From: Pedobacter foliorum
Lineage (GTDB): Bacteria; Bacteroidota; Bacteroidia; Sphingobacteriales; Sphingobacteriaceae
Assembly (NCBI RefSeq): GCF_013266735.1
Contig: NZ_JABSNU010000013.1
Span: 101,686-165,685, forward strand
Reading direction: 5' to 3'
Length of the DNA: 64,000 nucleotides
Part shown: in pieces, positions 1 to 8,416 of the stretch
Numbering within the stretch: the stretch's first letter is position 1
Layout: every line of letters begins with the position of its first letter
Made by a program: the position numbers and the translations under genes
The notes under the pieces: model-generated
Told to the model about the DNA's origin: nothing
Seen by the model: the letters and a program-made list of their open reading frames with translations, nothing else
Database searches by the model: none

Positions 1-1
1 G

Positions 2-1597
2 AATGCTCAGAGTAATTATTGGTATTACTGGGGTGATAATTATGCCGGTATCAGACAAAGTATTGTATTTGAGCAAAATATTGATAAAATGCCTGAGAGT
101 TTAATCGGAGCAGATTTGAAAAAACAATACAAAGCAGAAGCTATTTTTTTAAGGGGTTGGTTTTACTGGAAGCTATTAAGACAATACGGACCTTTTGTTA
201 AGGTTACTGAATTATTGAGTCTTAATGACGACTTTAATAAATACCCTCGTACACCATTTAATGAATGTGTTGATCATATCAACTCCTTATTAGACAGAGC
301 AGCAGCAGATTTGCCTGATGCCTGGTCTTCTTCGGTAAACTATGGCAGGGCGACTAAAGCATCTTGTCTTGCTGTTAAATCACAAGTAACGTTGTTAGCA
401 GCTAGTCCGCTGTGGAATGGCAATCCAAAGTTTGCAGGGTTTAACAATAAGGATGGGACTTCTTTAGCACCTTCGCAGTACGATGCAAATAAATGGAAAG
501 TAGCTGCTGATGCTGCCAAAGCTGTAATTAACTTGCAGGGTTATAAACTCTTTACAAATATTGATGAAGGTGATGCTCAGTTTGATCCGTATCTATCTTT
601 CCGTAATCTGTTTCTGACAAACTGGAACAATGAAATACTGTTCTCTACCAATTTGGCCAATTCATGGCAGTGGGGGCACGAGGTACGTTGTGCGCCTAAA
701 CCAGGAGGGTTTGATATGCAAAATGCAACGCAGAATGTTGTAGATGCCTTTTACACTCGTGATGGAAGGACTATCGATGATCCTCAATCTCATTATGTTG
801 AAACTGGTTTTGTTCAGTCTGATGATCCGGCCAACTGGGGTAAATCAAGAGATGGTTTAAATAGAGGTTATGTTAAAGGGAATTCAAATATGTACGTTAA
901 CCGCGAAGCAAGGTTCTATGTAAGTATTCAGTATAACGGCAAACCGGTTTTGCCTGCGCCTACTTCGGATGATAGGAATTTCTTCTCTTCTGATGCAAAT
1001 AAGGATGGTACAGGTCGTGCTGAGTTTTATTACTCAGGGAAATCGGGAGTTGGTGTAAACAATAATGGAGATATTACGGGTTATGATGTGTTAAAAAATA
1101 TCAGCCCTGCTTCTAATATAAGAACCAGTTCAGTGGCTTATCGTCCTTTTATTCACCTCCGTCTTGCTGAAATGTATTTGAATTATGCAGAGGCTTTGAA
1201 TGAGGTGGAGCCAAGTAATACAGATGTATTAAAATACGTGAATCTGGTAAGGCAGCGATCGGGTGTTCCTAATTTGGAAACTGTTTATCCGGGAGCTGTA
1301 GGGAATCAGGATGAAATGAGGAAATGGATTTTGAGAGAAAGGCAAATAGAATTGGCTTTTGAAGGTGATAGGTATTTTACTTTGATCAGAAGGTTGATGA
1401 TGGGAGATACGAAAGTGCAAAGCATTTACAGAATGAATACCATTACAAGTGATGGTAATCAGGGGTTTGCGTTTGCAGATTATAATAAAAGAACCTTGCT
1501 TCAAAACAGGGTCTGGACCGATAAGATGTACTTATTCCCTATTGCGCAGGATGATATTGATAAAAATTCATCTTTAGTACAAAACCCGGGCTGGTAA
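2..1597 (+). CDS. SusD/RagB-family outer-membrane glycan-binding lipoprotein, 5' truncated
   Basis: The frame is open from base 2, so the gene begins outside the window; 531 residues are visible and the lipoprotein signal is missing. SusD proteins sit on the cell surface as the lid of a SusC TonB-dependent transporter and bind oligosaccharides. Seen: the TPR-like segment AEAIFLRGWFYWKLLRQYG near the visible N-terminus, the late helices HLRLAEMYLNYAEAL and ERQIELAFEGDRYFTLIR, and the ending QDDIDKNSSLVQNPGW, all typical of the family. The usual SusC partner should lie just upstream, outside the window. The next two genes follow on the same strand and encode secreted lipoproteins, so this is the tail of a polysaccharide-utilisation locus. 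The substrate cannot be read from the sequence. Confidence 0.93.
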   Translation, partial: NAQSNYWYYWGDNYAGIRQSIVFEQNIDKMPESLIGADLKKQYKAEAIFLRGWFYWKLLRQYGPFVKVTELLSLNDDFNKYPRTPFNECVDHINSLLDRAAADLPDAWSSSVNYGRATKASCLAVKSQVTLLAASPLWNGNPKFAGFNNKDGTSLAPSQYDANKWKVAADAAKAVINLQGYKLFTNIDEGDAQFDPYLSFRNLFLTNWNNEILFSTNLANSWQWGHEVRCAPKPGGFDMQNATQNVVDAFYTRDGRTIDDPQSHYVETGFVQSDDPANWGKSRDGLNRGYVKGNSNMYVNREARFYVSIQYNGKPVLPAPTSDDRNFFSSDANKDGTGRAEFYYSGKSGVGVNNNGDITGYDVLKNISPASNIRTSSVAYRPFIHLRLAEMYLNYAEALNEVEPSNTDVLKYVNLVRQRSGVPNLETVYPGAVGNQDEMRKWILRERQIELAFEGDRYFTLIRRLMMGDTKVQSIYRMNTITSDGNQGFAFADYNKRTLLQNRVWTDKMYLFPIAQDDIDKNSSLVQNPGW

Positions 1598-1630
1598 TGG
1601 AGTTCATCATTTATTAATACGTATAAGATT

Positions 1631-2938
1631 ATGAAAAGATATATATATACTTGCTTATTTATCGCCGCTTTTCTGGTGATAATAATTGCGAGTTGTAAAA
1701 AGGATGAAGGATTTAAACATGATGATTCATCTCCAATAACAATTGATAAAATACTTCCTGAAAAGGGTAGTGGCGGTACTGAAATATTAATTAACGGAAG
1801 TAATTTTACGACTGATACCTCAAAAATTAAGGTTACTTTAAATGATAAACCTTTAAAGGTAATAGGAGTTAACGGGAAACAATTGATGGTTGTGGTGCCA
1901 AAAAAGGCAGGTTCAGGAGCCATTACAGTAACAATTGGCGATAAGACGGCAACAAGTGCAAGTACTTTTACGTACGAGTATACAAGGACTGTGACTACAC
2001 TTGCGGGTTCTGGCGTTGCTGGGTTTGCAAATGGTCAGGGTGCTGATGCTGTATTTAATTTTAGTAGTGAAGGATGGTATAGGACCAGTGGTATTGTTGT
2101 TGATGACAATCTTAATGTGTATGTAACTGATGTAGGCAATCATTGCATCAGGAAAATCGATAAGGACGGAAACGTATCCACTTTTGCTGGTAATCCTAAT
2201 AGTGGAGGTTACGCTGATGGTAAGGGGACGGCTGCTAAGTTTAGTATCCCTTATGGACTTACAATAGATCCTCAAGGTAATTTGTATTGTGTTGATCCTG
2301 GGAATTGGGATGTTAGAAAAATTACTCCAGATGGTACTGCTACTATTTTTGCATGGGCAAATCAAGAACCATGGAGTGTTGCTTTCGATAAGAAGAGCGG
2401 TAATGTTTTTTATACGAGTTGTAATCCTTCAGGTAACGTTTATCAAGTTACGCCTGAGGCTGTTACTAGTCAAGTGATTGCCGGTTTGAATCGTCCTTCG
2501 GCGCTTGCGTTTGATAATGCGGGTAATCTGTTTGTAAATATGCAAGGAGAGCAGGTAATTAAAAAATTCGATGTTCCTAATTGGACTGGTAAAACTGTCG
2601 CTGGATCCGGTTCAGTTGGCTATTTGGATGGAGCGGCTGGTACTGCAAAATTTGCCTATGCATGGGGGATGTCTATTGATGCTGAGAATAATTTATATAT
2701 AGCTGGGAATGGCTCTGATGGCGCTAGTACTTCTAATCCTGATCAGAGCATTCGTTATGTCAATGGAACCACTTATGAAGTAAGTACTTTCGCTGGATCT
2801 GCAAATGCAGGGAATGTAAATGCAGTTGGCAAAGCAGCAGCATTTAGTGCTCCTGCAGGAGTGACTGTTGATAAGAACGGAACTGTTTATGTGTTGGATA
2901 GAAATAACAATAGCATTAGGAAAATAGTCTCAGAATAA
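1631..2938 (+). CDS. IPT/TIG and NHL-repeat lipoprotein
   Basis: Predicted 435-residue surface lipoprotein. The N-terminus has a hydrophobic signal followed by IASCKKDEG, with Cys22 as the lipidation site. Residues about 34-118 form an IPT/TIG immunoglobulin-like fold (IDKILPEKGSGGTEILINGS). The remainder consists of NHL beta-propeller repeats with recurring VDDNLNVYVTDVGNHCIRKI, IDPQGNLYCVD and VDKNGTVYVLDRNNNSIRKI type units. The gene begins 33 bases after the susD stop and is probably co-transcribed with it. IPT-NHL lipoproteins commonly accompany SusC/SusD pairs in Bacteroidota and are thought to help bind glycans at the surface; that role is inferred here. Confidence 0.88.
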   Translation: MKRYIYTCLFIAAFLVIIIASCKKDEGFKHDDSSPITIDKILPEKGSGGTEILINGSNFTTDTSKIKVTLNDKPLKVIGVNGKQLMVVVPKKAGSGAITVTIGDKTATSASTFTYEYTRTVTTLAGSGVAGFANGQGADAVFNFSSEGWYRTSGIVVDDNLNVYVTDVGNHCIRKIDKDGNVSTFAGNPNSGGYADGKGTAAKFSIPYGLTIDPQGNLYCVDPGNWDVRKITPDGTATIFAWANQEPWSVAFDKKSGNVFYTSCNPSGNVYQVTPEAVTSQVIAGLNRPSALAFDNAGNLFVNMQGEQVIKKFDVPNWTGKTVAGSGSVGYLDGAAGTAKFAYAWGMSIDAENNLYIAGNGSDGASTSNPDQSIRYVNGTTYEVSTFAGSANAGNVNAVGKAAAFSAPAGVTVDKNGTVYVLDRNNNSIRKIVSE

Positions 2939-3020
2939 ACTTTTTAGTTGATTTTAATACAAACATTGCGACCAATTAAAGGCTTTTTGCTCTTAATTGG
3001 TCGCTTATTGAATTTATAAA

Positions 3021-4592
3021 ATGAATACAGTAGGATTAAATTGTTTTAAGCGCATTTTTCTTTTAGGAGTCATCATGTTAAGTTATGGTGTTTTATCTGC
3101 GTGTAGTAAGAAAAGTTCCTCATCCGGTTCAGATAAGCCAGAAGTACAAGCTTCAGGAAAAGATATTTATGTTGCTGTTAATGGAAATGATTCAAACAAT
3201 GGGACATTGGAAGCTCCGGTAAACACTATTAAGAAAGGACTTGAATTAGTTAACCCCGGCTTTACGGTTTTTGTAAGAGGAGGCACCTACAAGGAAAAAG
3301 TCTCCTTTTCTAAATCTGGAAGAAAAGATAAAGTGATTACTTTAAAACCGTATCAGGAAGAAAAAGCTATTATTAGTGGCGATGGACTTTCTGTGTCTGG
3401 CAATGAAGCATTGATTACGGTAAATAATGTAAGCTTTATTGTAATTGATGGTTTTGATGTTTGTGATTTTAAAACGACTAATGCATGGGCTAATGTTGAT
3501 GGGATAGTAGTAAAAGGTGGGTCAAATAACATCACCTTAAAAAAGAACCGTGTATTTAATATTGAAAATAATGCTGCTCCCGAAAAAGGGAGAAGTGGCC
3601 ATGGGATACATATAATTGGTAATACTGAAGTTCCTCTTACAAGAATTTTAGTTGAAGAAAATGAGGTTTTTGATTGCAATACAGGCTACAGTGAAAACTT
3701 AACAATAAATGGTTATGTAGATGGTTTTGAGATTAGGAAAAACAAGGTTTACAATGGCGAGAATATTGGCATTGTGGCTGCGGGGGGCTATGCTGCAAAT
3801 CCTAATCCGGCTTATAATTATGTGCGTAATGGAATAATTGCTGATAATGAAATCTTTAATATTGATGGTAGAACAGGCCCAATTCCTGCATATAAGGATC
3901 ATAATGGGGCTATAGGTATTTATATTGATGGCGCTAGAAATATTCTGGTTGAAAGAAATCTGGTTAGGGATAGCGGTCGCGGTATTGGAATTGTTAGCGA
4001 AACAGACAACTTTCCTACTCAGGAATGTATTGTAAGAAATAATGTGGTTTACAATTGTTCACTGGCAGGAATATATCTTGGTGGTTATATAGGTTATACA
4101 GGTGGGGGGACTAATAAATGTTATATAGTTAACAATACCTTGTATCAAAATAGCAAAGATTTGGGCTATTCGAATGAAGTTGAGGGTGAGATTAGGTTAA
4201 CTGAAAATTGTAATGATAATGTGATTAGTAATAACATTATTTATCCAAGGGTGGATAGGGGTGTATTTATTAATAAGCAGGTTGCAGGTGGTTCAAATAA
4301 TGTTGTTAGCAATAATTTGTACTATTCTAAAGGATTAAACATTTGGCGATGGAATAACGTTCCTTATACAGATTTTGCTTTGTGGAAAGCAGCTTGTGGA
4401 GGTGATAATGGCTCTTTGTCGGGTACAGATCCTCTGTTTGTAAATGCTGTAGCTAATGATTTTCATCTTAATTCTGCATCACCTGCAAAAAATACAGGAA
4501 CGGTTATTTCTACTGCAATAAATGGGGCAACTGACAAAGAAGGTAAAACCCGAATTGTGAATAATTTGATTAGTAAAGGAGCTTATCAATAG
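3021..4592 (+). CDS. right-handed parallel beta-helix lipoprotein (polysaccharide lyase-like)
   Basis: Predicted 523-residue lipoprotein with signal and lipobox LSACSKKSS (Cys28). After a Ser-rich linker, residues about 46-95 match the DUF1565-type start of beta-helix proteins (DIYVAVNGNDSNNGTLEAP ... FVRGGTYKEKV). A long region of short Asn/Gly/Ile/Val repeats follows (ITLKKNRVFNIENN, GFEIRKNKVYNGENIG), typical of pectate-lyase-like parallel beta-helices. The C-terminus resembles the usual closing segment (DPLFVNAVANDFHLNSASPAKNTG, split over residues near 470-495). It closes the locus that begins with SusD. Some relatives are polysaccharide lyases (for example PL6 enzymes) and others are non-catalytic; no catalytic residues could be assigned, so the enzymatic role is open. 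Confidence 0.85.
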   Translation: MNTVGLNCFKRIFLLGVIMLSYGVLSACSKKSSSSGSDKPEVQASGKDIYVAVNGNDSNNGTLEAPVNTIKKGLELVNPGFTVFVRGGTYKEKVSFSKSGRKDKVITLKPYQEEKAIISGDGLSVSGNEALITVNNVSFIVIDGFDVCDFKTTNAWANVDGIVVKGGSNNITLKKNRVFNIENNAAPEKGRSGHGIHIIGNTEVPLTRILVEENEVFDCNTGYSENLTINGYVDGFEIRKNKVYNGENIGIVAAGGYAANPNPAYNYVRNGIIADNEIFNIDGRTGPIPAYKDHNGAIGIYIDGARNILVERNLVRDSGRGIGIVSETDNFPTQECIVRNNVVYNCSLAGIYLGGYIGYTGGGTNKCYIVNNTLYQNSKDLGYSNEVEGEIRLTENCNDNVISNNIIYPRVDRGVFINKQVAGGSNNVVSNNLYYSKGLNIWRWNNVPYTDFALWKAACGGDNGSLSGTDPLFVNAVANDFHLNSASPAKNTGTVISTAINGATDKEGKTRIVNNLISKGAYQ

Positions 4593-4675
4593 TTGGTAAT
4601 AATGGCTTAATTACCTTGCAGTGGCCCTTGGTAGGGGTTATTTGTAAAAAAATGGATATAGTAAATTAATAATTA

Positions 4676-4683
4676 TATATTTG
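4676..4683 (+). promoter_or_regulatory. candidate -7 promoter element for leader RNA/adk
   Basis: TATATTTG fits the Bacteroidota -7 consensus TAnnTTTG and is followed by the usual GC. No clear TTG lies at the expected -33 spacing. It would start a transcript near 4690, giving a leader of about 240 bases before adk. Confidence 0.4.
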
Positions 4684-4689
4684 CAGGCT

Positions 4690-4915
4690 AAAAAGTAACC
4701 TTCTTTTCTCTGTATTTATTGAGATTAATGAATTGAGAACTGGAGAGTTATCACAACTGATTTAATAGGTATAAGTAAATTATTTTGAATGGTTAAATCT
4801 CTATTTGTAGAAGTGAATTTTATTAAATCTTCAATAAATTTCTCAGAGATTTTTAACTGTGAATGTATAAATAACAATCAAAAGCCTTACTGCTTGCGCA
4901 GAAGGCTTTTTAACT
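4690..4915 (+). ncRNA. candidate structured small RNA or adk leader
   Basis: This is the 338-base gap between the beta-helix gene and adk. It holds no plausible coding frame. It has a -7-like element at 4676-4683, a long stem pairing 4792-4802 (gttaaatctct) with 4845-4857 (agagatttttaac), a smaller hairpin within that loop (about 4810-4832), and an intrinsic-terminator-like hairpin with a T run at 4880-4911. Promoter, fold and terminator in order suggest a free-standing RNA of about 220 bases, or an attenuator controlling adk. It was not recognised as a known RNA family. Confidence 0.35.
4880..4911 (+). terminator. intrinsic terminator-like hairpin before adk
   Basis: aaaagcctt at 4880-4888 pairs perfectly with aaggctttt at 4902-4910 around a 13-base loop, and the 3' arm runs into T residues. 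It stands 20 bases before the adk start codon, so it ends whatever is transcribed through the preceding gap, or attenuates adk. Confidence 0.6.
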
Positions 4916-4930
4916 TTAAAGACAACCCGA

Positions 4931-5500
4931 ATGCTTAATTTTGTTCTCTTTGGCCCACCGGGTGCAGGCAAAGGCACCCAATCAGAAAAATTAATTGAGA
5001 AGTATCAGTTAATTCACATTTCAACAGGCGACCTTTTTAGGGCCCATATCAAGAATCAATCTCCTTTGGGACAGAGAGTAAGTGCCCTGATTGCAGAAGG
5101 ACAACTTGTACCTGATGAAATTACAATCGCTATGTTGGAAGAAGAAGTTGATAAGAATCCTGGAGCTAAAGGATTTATATTCGACGGATTTCCTCGTACA
5201 GTTCCTCAGGCAGAGGCATTGGATGAGTTTCTTGTAAGCAAAGGAAGTTCAATTGCCGGTGTAATTGCACTTGATGTTGATCAGGAAGAGCTAACTAAAC
5301 GTATTGCGCAAAGACAAATTGAGACTGGTCGTGTTGATGATCAGGCTGATAAGTTGCAAAAGCGTATAGAAGAGTACTTCAGTAAAACTATTCACGTTTT
5401 ACCTTACTATGAAGGGCAAAGGAAACTAAGTAAAGTTAATGGTATCGGAAAAATCGATGACATTTTTGCTGAGTTAAGCGCTGTAATAGATAAATACTAA
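4931..5500 (+). CDS. adk: adenylate kinase
   Basis: Cytoplasmic enzyme that interconverts ATP + AMP and 2 ADP, balancing adenylate pools. Seen: P-loop GPPGAGKGTQ at residues 8-17, the AMP-binding HISTGDLFRAHI region near 29-40, and the signature DGFPRT at 85-90. At 189 residues it is the short form without the extended zinc-type LID (RQIETGRVDD follows directly). The ATG at 4931 places the P-loop at the normal distance from the N-terminus. It is followed after about 100 bases by obg on the same strand; a terminator hairpin lies between them, so co-transcription may be only partial. Confidence 0.97.
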   Translation: MLNFVLFGPPGAGKGTQSEKLIEKYQLIHISTGDLFRAHIKNQSPLGQRVSALIAEGQLVPDEITIAMLEEEVDKNPGAKGFIFDGFPRTVPQAEALDEFLVSKGSSIAGVIALDVDQEELTKRIAQRQIETGRVDDQADKLQKRIEEYFSKTIHVLPYYEGQRKLSKVNGIGKIDDIFAELSAVIDKY

Positions 5501-5514
5501 TTCAATAATAATAC

Positions 5515-5551
5515 AAATAGCGGGGCGGATTTTCAGTTCTTCCCGCTATTT
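5515..5551 (+). terminator. hairpin between adk and obg
   Basis: aaatagcggg (5515-5524) pairs perfectly with cccgctattt (5542-5551) around a 17-base loop, 14 bases after the adk stop. It is a reasonable rho-independent terminator, although the T run is short. Confidence 0.55.
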
Positions 5552-5602
5552 TCATGTACCCTGAAAAGTTCTTTCAGGTTTATTTTTTTAAAAAAGAAGG
5601 TT

Positions 5603-6601
5603 ATGTCACAAGGTTCCAATTTTGTAGATTATGTTAAAATATGCTGTCGCTCTGGAAAAGGAGGGTCGGGCTCTGCACACTTGCACCGGGATATACGGAC
5701 TTCTACTGGTGGACCTGATGGTGGTGATGGTGGTCGTGGTGGTCACATCATACTAAGGGGAAATACTCAGTTCTGGACATTGCTTCACTTAAAATATCGT
5801 AAGCATATTATCGCTCAGGATGGTGCACCAGGTTCTAGTGGTACATCAACAGGGAAACAGGGTAAGGATGAAATTCTTGATGTTCCTCTTGGTACTATTG
5901 CTAAAGATGCTGAAACCGGAGAAGTCCTTTTTGAGATTACTCAGGAGGGTGAAACCAAGATTCTTACTTCTGGAGGAAGAGGCGGTTTAGGTAACTGGCA
6001 TTTTAAAACACCTACTTTGCAAACTCCACGTTTTGCACAGCCAGGAGAATCAGGTAAAGAAGAGTGGATGGTACTTGAACTTAAGGTTCTTGCAGATGTT
6101 GGTTTGGTTGGATTTCCTAATGCGGGTAAATCAACTTTGTTGTCTGTAGTATCAGCTGCTAAACCAGAGATTGCAGATTATCCTTTTACAACGATTGTAC
6201 CTAATTTAGGTATTGTTTCTTACAGGGATAATAAATCTTTTGTAATGGCGGATATTCCTGGAATTATAGAGGGTGCTTCTAAAGGTAAAGGATTAGGTTA
6301 TAGATTTTTAAGACATATAGAGCGTAATTCTGTATTGCTATTTATGGTGCCTGCTGATACACAAAGAACTATAACTGAAGAGTATGAAATACTTAAGGCA
6401 GAGCTTAAGGATTATAACTCTGAGCTTATGCAAAAACCACATTTACTGGCGATTACCAAATCAGATATGCTTGATGAGGAACTAGTAGCAGAAATGAAGA
6501 AGGAACTTCCTAAAAATATTCCTTCTATATTTATTTCATCTGTAGCACAAAAAGGATTAGTTGAATTAAAAGATATGATTTGGGCAGCTATTAATAGCTA
6601 A
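5603..6601 (+). CDS. obg: GTPase Obg (ribosome-associated)
   Basis: Essential GTPase that binds the 50S subunit and takes part in ribosome assembly and stress control. Seen: the glycine-rich Obg fold in residues about 5-160 (CCRSGKGGSGSAHLHRD, GGPDGGDGGRGGH, GGRGGLGNWHFKTPT), then the G domain with Walker A GFPNAGKST at about 170-178, switch motif DIPGIIEGA and base-recognition TKSD. Length is 332 residues with no C-terminal OCT domain. The start ATG is preceded by AAGAAGG at a good distance. Its stop codon overlaps the convergent stop of the MFS gene by a few bases. Confidence 0.97.
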   Translation: MSQGSNFVDYVKICCRSGKGGSGSAHLHRDIRTSTGGPDGGDGGRGGHIILRGNTQFWTLLHLKYRKHIIAQDGAPGSSGTSTGKQGKDEILDVPLGTIAKDAETGEVLFEITQEGETKILTSGGRGGLGNWHFKTPTLQTPRFAQPGESGKEEWMVLELKVLADVGLVGFPNAGKSTLLSVVSAAKPEIADYPFTTIVPNLGIVSYRDNKSFVMADIPGIIEGASKGKGLGYRFLRHIERNSVLLFMVPADTQRTITEEYEILKAELKDYNSELMQKPHLLAITKSDMLDEELVAEMKKELPKNIPSIFISSVAQKGLVELKDMIWAAINS

Positions 6602-7830
6602 GCATTCTTTCTATTTATAAACGAATGCCCCTTCATTGTTTTAAAAGCAATTAATACACTTATTAGCATCAATACAGCTCCGGCTAAAAACGGAGCTCCT
6701 GCAAATTTAACTGTCGCACCGGGCCTTGTAAACCATGCAAATAAGTTTGTCATGAATATGGGGCCTATAATTGCAGTTACACTCATTAAACTCGTTAATG
6801 CACCTTGCAATTCTCCTTGTTCGTTTTGAGGTACATTGCCAGACATAATTGCTTGTAAAGCAGGTCCTGCAATACCACCAAGGCAATAAGGAACCAGGAA
6901 AGCGAACATCATCCAGCTTTCTGAAGCGAAGGCAAACAGGAAAAGACCTATAGCATATAGAATAAACCCTACATAAATACTCTTTTCATTACCCAGTTTA
7001 GGATTAATAAAACGGATTAAGCCACCTTGTACGGCAGCTACAAGAACACCTACTACAGTTAATGATATTCCTATCATTGAGGTACTCCAGTTAAACTTCT
7101 CGATATTGATAAATGTCCATGTGCTTTGCACTGAATGACTGGCTATATAAAGGAAAACAAGTGCTATGATTAGGCCGCCGAGACCTTTGTATTTTCTAAG
7201 CTGCATCAAAGAGCCAAGTGGGTTAGCTCTTTTCCATTCAAATGCACGTCTATGTTCTTTATCTAGTGATTCAGGTAATACAAAATAGCCATAAATCACA
7301 TTAATAAAAGTTAATATTGCTGCGGCTACAAAAGGTACACGCGGACCAATTTCTCCAAGTAAACCTCCAAGGGCAGGGCCAATAATAAAGCCTACTCCAA
7401 AGGCTGCTCCAATCATTCCGAAATTTTGTGCACGATTTTCTTTTGTACTGATGTCTGCAATATATGCTGTAGCTGTGGTCATGCTTGCGCCAAAAACACC
7501 GGCTATTATGCGACCTACAAAGAGCCACCATATGGTAGGGGCTAAGGCAAGGAAAATATAATCTATTCCGAATCCCAATAGGGATAAAAGTAGAACTGGT
7601 CGCCGACCGTATTTATCACTTAGGTTTCCGATGATGGGAGCGCAAATAAATTGCATAATAGCATATGCAAAGGTTAACCAGCCACTCCATTGAGATGCCT
7701 GGCTAATATTGCCGCCAATTAGCTGTTCAATTAACTGAGGAAATACAGGGATGATAAGGCCAATGCCAATAACATCAAGTAGTAAGGTGATAAAAATGAA
7801 ACTTAACGCAGCCTTTCGGGATGTTGCCAT
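6598..7830 (-). CDS. MFS transporter, TetA/Bcr-like drug efflux family
   Basis: About 410 residues with twelve predicted membrane helices. The motif GNLSDKYGRRPVLLLSLLG after the second helix is the classic motif A of drug:H+ antiporters, and the N-terminus (DVIGIGLIIPVFPQLI) and PALGGLLGEIG region resemble the TetA/TCR group. Likely a proton-driven exporter in the inner membrane; the substrate is unknown. I chose the ATG at 7830 (protein starts MATSRKAAL) rather than the upstream in-frame ATG at 7869 because the extra 13 residues do not match the family. No TetR-type regulator is adjacent. It converges on obg with overlapping stop codons and no visible terminator between them. Confidence 0.9.
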   Translation of the reverse strand: MATSRKAALSFIFITLLLDVIGIGLIIPVFPQLIEQLIGGNISQASQWSGWLTFAYAIMQFICAPIIGNLSDKYGRRPVLLLSLLGFGIDYIFLALAPTIWWLFVGRIIAGVFGASMTTATAYIADISTKENRAQNFGMIGAAFGVGFIIGPALGGLLGEIGPRVPFVAAAILTFINVIYGYFVLPESLDKEHRRAFEWKRANPLGSLMQLRKYKGLGGLIIALVFLYIASHSVQSTWTFINIEKFNWSTSMIGISLTVVGVLVAAVQGGLIRFINPKLGNEKSIYVGFILYAIGLFLFAFASESWMMFAFLVPYCLGGIAGPALQAIMSGNVPQNEQGELQGALTSLMSVTAIIGPIFMTNLFAWFTRPGATVKFAGAPFLAGAVLMLISVLIAFKTMKGHSFINRKNA

Positions 7831-7882
7831 AAATAGTAGAAGTGTTTTACACCCCGCAAGGTATAACATTTGCTTGGGAAAA

Positions 7883-8314
7883 TTATTCTTTCTCCAGATA
7901 TTCCTTTAATAAAGTGCCTATAATCATGTTCCATCCTTCAGTGAAATTATCTTTAGCAAATGCCGAATCCCTATCTGCAGGAAAGCTTTCTAAGCCCTCG
8001 TGCGTCAGCTTTAGTCTCGTTTTTTCTCCTTCTTCTGACAATTCGAAGGTTACATATGACATCCCTGGTTGGCTGTCGTAATGCCAACTGTAAATAAGTT
8101 TGTGGTAGGGCACTACTTCGGTTACTTTACAAATATGAAGGTATTTTTTCTCTTCACTTCCACCATAAAACTTAAACTCAAAACCAACTTCCGGTTCAAA
8201 TTCCTCAATGTCAAAATACCATTGTTTCATCTTTTGGTTGTCAGTTAATGCTTGCCAAACACTATTTATTGAAGCATTAAGGATTCTCTCAATTACAATT
8301 GGTTCCGTTTTCAT
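7883..8314 (-). CDS. SRPBCC/AHSA1-domain protein
   Basis: A 143-residue START-like (SRPBCC) fold protein of the AHSA1 group. Seen: the typical opening IVIERILNASINSVWQALTD, WYFDIEEFEPEVGFEFKFYGG in the middle, and the closing helix region NFTEGWNMIIGTLLKEYLEK. Start set at 8314 (MKTEPIVIE), which is where family alignments normally begin; an in-frame ATG nine codons upstream is possible. Members bind hydrophobic ligands or act as Hsp90 co-chaperone relatives; no specific function can be assigned. It stands upstream of the MFS gene on the same strand with a gap of about 50 bases and may be co-transcribed. Confidence 0.88.
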   Translation of the reverse strand: MKTEPIVIERILNASINSVWQALTDNQKMKQWYFDIEEFEPEVGFEFKFYGGSEEKKYLHICKVTEVVPYHKLIYSWHYDSQPGMSYVTFELSEEGEKTRLKLTHEGLESFPADRDSAFAKDNFTEGWNMIIGTLLKEYLEKE

Positions 8315-8416
8315 AGCGTTACATTTGTTTATTGAATACACAACAGATATTTTGCCATTAAGTTCTAAGTTTAAACGAAAGCTTTTGGTTGCCTAAAATA
8401 AGATTAGAAACAGACA

